Shown here piece after piece: positions 37,617 to 49,600 of a stretch of 64,000 bases of DNA. The stretch lies in contig OU612068.1 in the NCBI GenBank assembly GCA_914767715.1, forward strand, positions 22,194,001 through 22,258,000, written 5' to 3'. The notes under the pieces are model-generated. The model saw only the letters and a list, made by a program, of their open reading frames with translations, made no database searches and was not told the DNA's origin. Source of the DNA: Membranipora membranacea (taxonomy: Eukaryota > Bryozoa > Gymnolaemata > Cheilostomatida > Membraniporidae). Within the stretch, counting starts at the first letter, position 1. Each line of letters begins with the position of its first letter. The translations under genes and the position numbers were made by a program.

Positions 37617-40600
37617 TTACAAAAGTAAGGATTGCATGGCTGATGTAACAGTATCCTCTTTGACTTTGTTGGGCATTGTGACACGAAAGCCATCGTTGTC
37701 CTCCATAGCTAGCTGAATTGTGTCATAGGCATTCTCATTTCCAGCCCAGCATCGACGAGCAACCTGAAAGTAAAATAAAACCCCATGTTGTATGTATGTG
37801 TGACATTTCCGATCTTGGTAAAGACATTCCAAGTCAGTTACTTGAATTTTCAACAACATTATGTGATCTTCCTGTGTTAATATTAAATGTGGAGGTCTTT
37901 CTTATCAAATGTTATGAGAGGACAACTCATCAATATAAAATCCAAATACCATTATATATATATCTTTCTTTCGAAGACCATGTCGACTCGATCCTGAAGA
38001 ACGTCAGACCGCTAACCTATACCCTTCTTAACCTCAAACGCTCTGGCGTACCTCAGCGGTTACTCACGAGGTTCTACCTTACATGTATACGGCCTCGTAT
38101 GACATATGGAAGCGTAGCCTGGTTCTGCATGATGACCGACCAACAGAAGAAACGAGTAATCCAGCTGGAAAAACTCTCACTGAAAATTATAGCCCCAGGC
38201 TGTGACAAGTATAGTGAAAGGACAGCCCTGCTAAACACCATACCACTAGACGAATAAATTGACTCTATGTGCCATCAACACATCGACAAGATCAAGACAC
38301 CTGGGCACTGCCTGCATCATTTACTACCTCAACCGAGTGCTCGCAGACCTAGTAGACATGAATTGAACTGAATTGAGAGGCAACACTTTACTCATGTGTT
38401 ACAGCAATGCCGGATGTGTAATTTATAAAGTCTAAGAATTAAATTTTTTTCTGTTTTTATTTTCATGCCCAGGTTGCCTTCCTTACTTATATTGTGATGA
38501 AACCTCTAAAGGTCGCCTCTAATTTTTAGAAGATGATCATTGGTTCAGTAATAAAGATTATATATATATATATATAAAATATACATATATTTGATAGATG
38601 TATTATAGAACATACCCCATTTGACACATCCCACTGCAGCATGCACTGAGATCTCTCCTCAGCATCGTCAGACCCATCTAACACTAAACCAAACCCTCCA
38701 TTCATCACCTCACCCCAGCCACAACCTCCGCCGTTGTGTAGAGCCACCCATGTCGCTCCTCTGAAACTGTCCCCAATACAATTCTGTACTGCCATGTCTG
38801 TAAAATATGGGCAAACAGACTATAAATTCATTCGACAGACTGCGGCCAAGACAATAGATCAGCCCAGACTGTAGACACAGGCGTGACAACATAATAACAA
38901 AGGGATACCTTGTGCATGGCATATTTATATCATATACAAAACAAATATGCCAAGGTTGTTGGTACTGGCGTTCCATTATCAACAAACTTTGGTCAATAAT
39001 GGAATAGCACAAGCAGCAGCCCGGGCACAGTTCAACATCTCAAACTAATTGTACACAACATATTACTCATCCGTCAAGACACAATAATACTTAAATGATA
39101 ATCATGTATAACGGAGATGGGGATACAAGTTTGGCAGTTGATATACATACCAGCACAGTAAGCAGAGCCATCGTATATATTAGATGTCTCCCTGTAGGGG
39201 CTGTCTGTACCACTGACATCATGGTGATCTCGACTTATAACTACTGGAGCCTACAAATACAATAATAAACACAAGTTTGTTTGTAATAACTATAAATAGT
39301 CGATCAAGGTACTTTTAAGATGTATAAATATAATCTATCATATCTTTTGTATGGCGTCATCATCATCATCATCGTTTTTAAAAAACACAGGCATCATCTC
39401 AACAAAGAAATCATAATTCATCATGCTTAATGAAAAGAATCATGAGAATATGATAAGGCAAGGACAGATGTTTATTCTTTGCATGATCTGCTGGTCATGG
39501 GTAAGATCAAAAGAGGGGGAACAACTCCGATTTTTACAAATTGTGTCAACATGTTAAAATCTGAAAGCGAGATATAGTAGCTTTCAGTAATCAACATCAT
39601 TTTCTGGACTGTTTAAAGTCGTGCTTCCAGTCAAACCAGAAATAGAGCATAGTTGCCCTTACTATGAACACATTCCAGCACAGTGTTCAGTTAGGTTCAA
39701 ATATTTTGACAGATTCCAAAAAAAATATGTCTTTGAAACAAATAAAATAAACTCACTTTTAATCTGCCACTAGCGACTGCTTTGTTGAATGCAGCAGCAA
39801 TTTGCATCCTTCCTTTTTGATCTGAGTACAGTATACGGGCTTGAGAGCCAACTACCTGTAATATACACATATATAACAATAATTCTTAATTTTAATTTTT
39901 AGGGAAGGAGAGCAACTTCGAATGCTAATCGCGCAAGTTCAGTGTTCCAAACTCTTATTTTTTTTCCAGTTTTATAACGCAGTTTGTAGAAAACATAAAT
40001 TTCTAACATCGCGAATTACAATACACAATGAATTAATGTGGGCAAATAGCATATAAGAGGCAATATATACCAGTTTATTTTTCTTGGCTTCTTTGATCCA
40101 TTTCATATTATCCTCATACTGCTGTACCGTCTTCTCGGGCACTGTAATAAAATCATAACATATGTATGTAGATGAGGTTGCAATGCTTGGTGCAAAATTT
40201 GATAAAGGACAACCAGGATCTCAATTCTATTGAGCTGACAATGACCTATTTTAACCCTGATGTTACTTGGCTGTGATGACCGCACCGACCCTGCACTGTC
40301 CTAAAGTATAAATAAACACGGACACTACTACAGCTACTTATTATTCAAAAAAGATAAAATTACTTTGCTATTTATTATTCAGATATTTATGAATATCATG
40401 GATCAAGTTTGATCCAAGTAGCCTGTATTTTATCTGGTGAGCAACTCTAAATACAAGCAATGTTGGTGAGTGTAGCCCATAGACTTGATATATAAGTAGT
40501 ATATTGAGCCTATGGTGTAACCCAATACCAATTAGTGAGAACATCAGTGAGGCATTCGTACACAGTAAGTTTTCAAATGGTGGTAATAATGATGTTATCT

Positions 40601-43600
40601 TGGTTTTTCCAGCAGTATTATTAGATTTTGTGAAAAACTTTGCATTGCGCATGATACAAAAAGATCTATTATTTAAAACAGATGGAGCTATGAAAACATG
40701 TTTTGTAATCAATCAATTGTAGATTTTACTAGCGTGTCGAAAAATACCCAGGTTTTCCTTAACAACACACCGATTTCTCAAATTTCAAAAACGTTGAGTT
40801 ATAATCTGGCCTGATCTGGAGAGGCATTCAAAACTTTGTGATTTCAGCCACAGTACTTGCTTTTAGGTTATATACATCGAAGTGTCTAAAAATTAGCAAT
40901 CAAGAAGCAGAAAAAATGTCATAGTTGGCAGAATTGTGGATACTCCAACTGCTTTTTCCACATATCTGATAAAGTCAAAGACGCTACAAATTGCTAAAAT
41001 CCTTGAGGCATGATAGCCTTACAAATTATAAGTTTTTGTGTATTAGCTTTGAGATGCTCTTTCATGCAAAACAAAAACCAGTCTCTATTATACAAATAAT
41101 ATAACGCCGGTCAGAACTCACCTCCGGATTTGATCAGTTTTTCCATGACCTCTGCAGCTATCTGATCTGTTGTGTCAAGGTCATCAGGGTCACATGACGT
41201 GCACACCCACCTGAAGGGACCGAATCCTAGAGAGAATATATCACCCATTATGTGCTGTACATAGGAAGGATATCTGAACTGGTTCACTCCGTCTCCATCT
41301 CCCTTCACATCAGCACCTTAGAAAGTATTCAATCTAAGATATGCATTTGTTTGTCATCTCAAAAGGATTTGAAAATTTAGATGACTAAGCATTGTAGTAA
41401 CAAGGGTTCGTGCTGTGGGCACGTCTAAATGACCTCCAAGAAGATCTTTGAGAAGCAAAAGTCTTTACAAAATTCAACAGGCAATCTTCAGTAAAAAAAT
41501 GTTGATGCCTTCTTTCACGGGTTTGCAGCGCTATGTTTTACACCGCAGCAGGCAATAAGTTGTTACTTGACATGTTCATAAAATCAGCATTAACTTCAAG
41601 ATCAGGATTGATCCAGTTTGGCCGAGATTGGAGCTGACCCTCTCGACAACAAAAACGGAGGTGAAAATAAAGCTGTTGTTAAGTAAAGAGAGAAATTCTG
41701 AATGCAGACAGATATGATCACACTTGACCAAGCAGTGACCGGACAGTCATATCCTACTGTAACATGTACTTTACCTGCTCTTAGAGACTCCAGAAGGAAA
41801 GCGTTCCCGTAATCAAAGAAGTACAGACCATGGGCTGATAGTTTGTTGATAGCAGCTATCTGTCTTCTCAAGCTAGAAAATTAAGAGCAAAGTTTAAATT
41901 CTATTGAATATCTCAGATTACAATGTAATGGATCACGATGGAACACGATGAGGAGTGGGAATAATGAAGATATTAGTGCTTGCGCCGCGATCGGATCACG
42001 TGAATTCGCATCCCATCATCTTCGATCCCTGGCCTTGACTGATAAAGGAATACCACTGCTAACAACCAGGGCAAAGTATTGATGTGTTATACTGCTGTAA
42101 TTGTATTATGGGACACTTAAATTTCAAACCCATCTTTAAACTATGGCCGTTTTCTCATTACTTTGGGAAATTAAACAGCTAACAGGGATTATACAATGAA
42201 CAAGACTATTTTGGGCCTTTCAATGGTCTGACATATCCTAATTTTTACCAATCAGACTAAAAAGAAATCAATGATGACAATAGAAAAAAGTGATGAATAC
42301 CTAGTATTATGGATCATAAAGGACTAGGCTGTCTTGCAAGCTGTGTTGGGTAGGGGGACCCACCCCACCCAACAAAGCTCGATAACAGGCTAAAAAAGGA
42401 CATGAAGTCATACAATGAAAAACGTTTCGTTTTCTCGTTTGCTATTGAGATACTTTGAATGAAACTTGTAACTCCTCGGTCAAAATAAAAATATTCTCAT
42501 TTTAATGAAAAACTATTCGTGTTTTGTATTACCAATGACATGCTGCCACACCAATTACTTGTTTAACTGTTTCATCAAAGCATAACTGGCGAGCTCTCTC
42601 ACACAAAAACAAAAGGAGAAATAAACAACAGAACCAGTAAACTGATTCTCGGCCTATTGGCTAAGATCAAAGTGTAGCTGCCAATGGCTGATTGGTGCCT
42701 GTTTCAGTTTCTGGCAGCTTGCAGCGCACTCACGATTACGAGGTCCACCATGGCCTCACCTCTAGGATGCATTCTAGTTTCTAGGATATATCACACTCTC
42801 AGTGCGAGGACTTCGGGCAACCTGCGTCCCTATTTAGGGGCAGCCCACCCTCAGCTTTCTCATAAACAGGGCAAAACCAGTAAATCATGGAGATGCTTAC
42901 CTTTCTTGAACTAGCTGTTTGAATTTGGCGGGATCTGCATGCATCATTTCTCTGCTCTGTTCATATGAGAGCTGTACAGGGTAATATCCACCAAGGAAAG
43001 GATTGTGACAAGATGTCTGGTCTGATCCCAGCTCAACTAACATCTCACCCTGCTCAGCTAACTCTGCCAGCTTCTCCCACAGTGTAACGATATTACCTAC
43101 AAAAGAGAACACAACAAAAAGCATTACATATGATAGCGACAAGAATAATTCCAGATGGGGCTTTGCGTAAGCAATGAGAAACAAGATAATCATTCAAGTT
43201 GTGATAGGTGCAGCCATTTATAAGTCACAAGGTTGATAAAATTTAGTTGCACAGCTGAAATAACTGCTCTTGTAGACAAAGTATCTTGATTCAAAAAAAT
43301 GTTATTGGACTTTCAGACAGACATCCTCCATTAATATAGTTGGTAATTTAGGCATTTATTTCATCGAGCATACGGAAACTCAAGTGTTAGCCATCTTGAA
43401 TCACATATCTTGCGACATGGTCAATTGTATTATGTAAGATTTGAGTTAAAACCAAAAAAATGACTTGAGTTAGACTTAGTTAAGACTTAGATTATAGCTA
43501 AGAATTGATGCTTTAGCTAAAACCCAAAGACATAAGTCAGCATTATGATACTGCTACGAGTACATTACCTAGATATCCGATACTGAGGGATGCCTGATTC

Positions 43601-46600
43601 CTGCGAGCATTTCTAATCATGTTAATACAATCATCCACATCTGTTACCTTCTGCTGGATCCAGCCCTGCTTATGTCTTTTATCCAAAGCTTCCTCGCTCA
43701 CCTTGAAAACAAGACATGACATTTGTCAATAAGAATTACAAGTCACAATTTAGTATTCAATTGATAAGCAATGTGAAATCTTCAATGATCAAAGTATGAA
43801 AAATGCCAATGAGTAGCAGGCTACTTCAAAGTGACTATTACGTGAAACCAAGCAGTGAGAAAGAGTAGATGGGAAAATGACGTAAATTTTTGCCAACAAG
43901 CAATTTTCAAAATTTCTTTTCACATTGCATATAATTGTGAATCTGAGATAGTTTATGTCGTATTGATTATAACTTGTGCTGTTTTCTCCTCACCAATTAT
44001 TTACCAATGGGTGAATGAGAGCATAAAGAGTGAGGATGTATTCAATGTTATACTCATCGGGAATTAACTTTCACATATGATTCATAACTAGCTAAATTTG
44101 GACTGACTTAATGTTCTTGACTCGTAGCTCAGCACAAACTGACTGTGGTTCGTGAATCGCTACAACTAACAAGATCTGAGATATATAGCCCAGTGGTATA
44201 AGTGGACCTTTTTCCTTGTGGGTACTCTACTCTCTGAGTTGAAAATCGCTTGGAGAATATTTGGCAATTTCTAGATCAAATTATGCAGAAATATGGATCT
44301 GTAATAGTGTGATTGATATCTGGTCAAAAGAGACAACTTCACAATCCAGTGGGAACTGTGTTCTTAAGTTACCCCTCTATATTTCTTTGCGGGAACTCAG
44401 TTCCGTAAAGTTCCCACTCACTCAGAACACTGATATAGCCCTCACCTCAGCAACAACACCGATACATCCTGAAATAGTGGCTGCTTTGGGTTGTGCACCA
44501 CTCATACCACCGAGACCAGCAGTAACAAACACCTTACCAGCCAAATCACTGCTGCCCAAGTGTCTTCTTCCAGCATTCAACACAGTCAACTAAAAACGGG
44601 AAATAAACAGAGTAATATAGATTAATCTCTGGAGATATTATGCTTAGAAAGTTTGTTGTAGAGAAAAAGCGACATGGAATACTACATCACAACCAATATC
44701 AGCTTAGAAACAGGATATAAGATGCCTGCATAGTTTTATTTAGGGGTAGCTTCAGGTTGTACGCAGTAATTTCAGTAAAACTAAAAAACTTTACTCAATA
44801 TTATGTACCACTGCTTCTCCCAATGCCCACACTTTGATCCTTGGTCCCACTCTCCCTGGGTCCACTAGATCAAGTTCGATCCATAAACTTGCGATCGGAG
44901 TTGCTCCCCCTCAACCGGTGATGCGAGCTGAAGCAACTCAGAATGCAGGCAGAAGAAATCAATCTTGATATTATAATACTACTCAACACCCAATGAAACT
45001 CAAACTCGTTCAACTCACAGTAGTGCCATGTACGATGCCTTGTGGTCCGATATAACAGTAACTACCAGCAGTCATCTGGCCATACCTGGAAATACATGGA
45101 AATTACAATTAATGGTTCACTTTTTTTCAAAAAATAACATCCTTGGTATTGATTGGTCAACAGTTCTATTATTTGCAACTTTGATTGATTTAATGGCTCA
45201 ACCACTTTGAGCCTGTGCACACATCAATTAAGGTTGGCTATCTTTACACTGTAGTGTTTGTATTGATCCAAATGTGCCTGAGTTCCCAATCTGAAAAGTC
45301 ACCCCATCCGCACCGGAAAAAGTTTAACTTCTAAATGCAATATGAAATTAAGTCAAATTATAGAGCCGGTTTGTAGCACTGTTGCTACGTACGGTGCAGA
45401 GACAATTGTGTCACAGGATAGGCGAGCCAGCAGCAATTCCTCCATTATATCATGATGAAAAACAACTCTGGTGCAAGGTTCAACACTTCCCCTGAATTCA
45501 CTGGGTTTGCGGTAACCATAGAGTGATTGGATGGATATGTATATACAATAGCTCTAGGGCAGTAACCAACAACAAGTCCAACAGCAACAGCCCTCAGACT
45601 AAAACCACAGAAATAGGTTTATTTTGTTGTAGGATAGTCAAAAGGCAGAGTAATCAAATTTGGCAACCATCCCGATCCTTGTCATCTAAACCAAGTTTGT
45701 TAACGTGTTCAGGCCACCTGGATGTTCTCGTTACACAAGACTGATAAAATGGGAAACTCATCAAGATCATTATGATCACCAGATCATTTCACTGGTTAAG
45801 CTGTAAGAAAAAACGTCTCAGTAATTCTCACTGTTCTAGCTTTGATAGGCACTGCTCTATCACTCATTGTCAAAAGGCAACGCAGGCCCCAGTCAGATTT
45901 AGCAAGCATCATTGATCCTATGTTATCTAAACTTAGTCTCTTAACGTGTTCGGGCCAGCTGAGCGTTCACATTTCAGGACTAATAAAATTGGAAAATACA
46001 TCAAGGTCATTGTGCTCAGCAGATCAGATCATCAGTAAAGCTGTAAGAATGAAGGTCTTAGTAATTCTCGCTGTTCTAGCTTTGATAGGCACCGCTCTAT
46101 CGCTGGGGATTCAACGTACAACACGCACACCATACAGCTGGTCCTGGTCCAGACCTGACCGACTTACTACATTGCGACCCTTCATCTGTCATCCTGACAG
46201 CCCATTGTAAGTGTCTTCTTATTAATTTCTAAACACAGGGGGGTCAATTTTTCCTAGACTTCCGACTGTCCAATATTATGAAAAGAGAGAACTGCGGTTC
46301 CACAGATCTGAGCATCAAGGGCAGGATACAGATCCGCCCTCAGAATTTGTTCAGGTTGAATATTCAACCATATTCACATGTGTCAAAACAGAAAGAGGTT
46401 GCTCTTTCCCCATTGCTAACTGGGCAGAGAAATATATCAATTTGAATTCTTAATCCAATTCGTACAGCGTATTAATGGAGCTGTCTTTAAACCTAATTAA
46501 AAATTTTCATTTCAGGTACGACCGAGCTATATGCTGGGGCTTCTGAAGACATTCTGGAGAAGGCCGAGGATGAGAAATTACTAATTGTGCATTACAAATA

Positions 46601-49600
46601 TCGTTTCACATTTTTCAATCACCAATAAAAAATAAAAAAAAGTGAAATATCTTCTTAGTATTACTACTACAAGGATACTAAACGACTTCAAATTACCTTG
46701 TACAATATATACTATGCAGCAGAATCAAGTAATTAGATTTGGTCAACTGAGTCTGGGTTCGTCTACCATTACACGCAGTTACAATAGCTATATGAGGAGT
46801 TTTCTTGTGCATTAGATCTAAGTCATATTTGAGAAAGACTGTCTAGGCCCTACTCATAATCTAAAGGGTGATGACTGGATGCATGGAAAATTCACAAAAT
46901 TATATATTTTAAACTCTGGGCAAGGGCTACCTGTTATTAACTACTGGTCCTCTTAACTCTCCATTCAAGCTTTGGGCTAACAGGGTGTTGAAAGTTGGCT
47001 AATCTGGGGCCGTATCCAGACTAATGATATTATTCCTTTCTTAAAAACACAACTTCCTTGTAGTCTGTGCAGAGAGTGGCTAGAAATTCAACTTCATTTA
47101 CAAAATTTGGTGGATAGGGATTCTGATAGATTTTTCTGTGCTGATCACAATGGTAATAATGTACCTTCCATAATGTTGCATAATAAGCAGCTAGTGTCCA
47201 AACACGTTGCCAGAAAAAGGGAAACTGGTCAGAAAATCTATTTATATGGTTTTAATGGATCCAAAATCTGAAGAGCATGTCAGAATGTACAAGTTGTCAT
47301 GGGTCTGCTATCTATAATAACCGAGTAACAGCTGTAAATGGTTGCATCACCCCTTATATAACCACTGTTGACGCAAAACTATTTTAGGCGATTTTGCTGC
47401 CGCCTGGCAAACTGGATGGTCATATAGATCCGATTTTTCTAATGGTGACTATACACCAGTTTCAATTCGGAGAAGGCGGCGAACAAACTGTTGGTATAGG
47501 TCAGCAGTTCAACTAAATGCAACTTTTAGTAATTTAAGATTTTTTTATCACTAGCTGGATGCTCAACACCACATGAACCAGAGGAAAGCCAGCAGCAATT
47601 CCTCCGTTAAGTGTACAATACAAGACAACTCTGGTGTGCTCCTATAAATTCACCACATTAATCTATAACCATAGAGCTATTATACATAAATACATATTTG
47701 TATATACATATAATAAAACACGATTGCAGGAACCAACAACAAGCCTAACAGCCCCTACCCTAAAACCACAGTGATAGGCCAGTTTAGGGGGGGGGGGGTT
47801 GATTGTCGAAAGGCATTGTAGGCCCCAGTCAGATTTGGCAAACATCATCAACCTCGTTATCTAAACTAAGTTCATTAACTCGCCCAAGCCAGCTGGATAG
47901 TCACATGACACAAGACTGATCAAATTGGAAAACTCATCAAAGTCACTGTGATCGCCAGATCATTTCATCGTACAGGGTCTAGCTGTAAGAATGAAGGTTT
48001 CAGTAGCTCTCACTGTTCTAGCTTTGATAGGCACTGCTCTATCCCTCAGTTGTCTTCCAGACAGTGACGGGTAAGATCTTTTAATAGTTTAAAACATGGT
48101 TATGCATTTAAATTTTCTTATGATCCACTGAAGTTTCAGTTGATCATCTTTTAAATTTATATGCATTACCATCTTGGTGAGTGGTACTGCTGCTTTCGAC
48201 AATTGCTGTTGGTTAACTTAACTAATCACAATTGTCTCTAGAAGCAATACCACTGATCATGAAACATCTCGGTTGGTTGATCTGCTGCCAGGGAGTACAC
48301 ATTTTATCGATATGTTTCCTATTCAAAAGCCCAGTTTAATTGTGCGTTCGAGACTTGTTCTGGGACAGGTCGCTTATTATCTACCATCCTACTGGGTAAT
48401 ATCATGATTTCCCTAATTTGACTTTCGGATAAAATTCACAATTTTCTACAATATCCAACTGCGACATCACTATTCATTTCAGTTTCAACTGGGAAAGATG
48501 TTACGGAACGACACCAAAACCTGTAACCGGCAGGCCTAAGTACAGCTGCCATCCTGACAGTAGATTGTAAGTAACTCAGTGTACCTACTGTACTACCCAA
48601 CTACCCTACTGTACCTACCTAACTACCCTACTGTACCTACTCAACTGTTAACTTAGCCGTTCAACGTGTATTTTCATGGATGTGAATTGTTAGGGTCAGG
48701 GCACAGAGTCAATCTCAGAAAAAATATTAGTTGAATAGTATTGAAAATGTCTCTAATGGTGAAAGGGATAGTGTGCTTGTCTACATATTCCTTCTCCGGA
48801 TATTTGCACAGTTTAGAAAAGCCACCAAAGAGTTCATAGCATGACACAGATATGTTGGTATTGTATTTTGTACTTCGGTTTTTTTATATCAGGTTTGACA
48901 GAATAAGATGTGGCTATGGGCCAACCAGTGGTTGAGGTACAACAGCTACATACAGCTGTCACCCTGACAGTCCCACGTGAGTCTGATGAGTCATTCATGA
49001 AATAAAAAAAGCTTAGACACCACCTTAAACTGTGATATAGAGTAGAAAATCCCAGATACCGGAAAAAATCAGATGATCGGTTTACTTTGGTCATATCTGT
49101 TATAGACCAAGTTTGGTCCAATTGCCTGCATTAGAATTTGCCTGCATTAGGATTTGCCTCCCCTCCACTGGTCATGCCGCGTGACAAATGGAAGGGGAGT
49201 GACTGGAATACAGGCAAATCAGATCAAATCTGTTCTATATCTGTTGGTGCTAGTGAAAAAAAGAAGTGTATTAATAATGCTCCTCTTTGTAAGTATAATT
49301 AATGGGGACTCCCTGCCTTGCAATGTTGAACCATCAATTTGTGTCTTTCTTACCAGCCGTATCAAAATTAAAAAAACACATTTGGGTTTCAATCACAAAC
49401 GCTTTAATATATTCATATATATATATATATATATGTATATATTTGTTCAATTTTTATTTTTCCATGCTTATACAGGTTCAACCGGGAGAAATGTTGGGGT
49501 ACTACACTACCCAGAAGTCGCACTACAGGCCGACCTTACAGCTGCCATCCTGACAGCCCAATGTGAGTTACTAAATACTAATTTTGGCAGCCTAATTTTA

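Noticed and set aside
40368-40722. Long open frames on both strands in urocanase intron 10
   Set aside because: No family resemblance or splice context; overlapping antisense openness suggests chance in AT-rich DNA.
48940-48950. Selenocysteine reading of the TGA in peptide exon 3
   Set aside because: No SECIS-like element was recognised, and related exons have no Cys at this spacer position.
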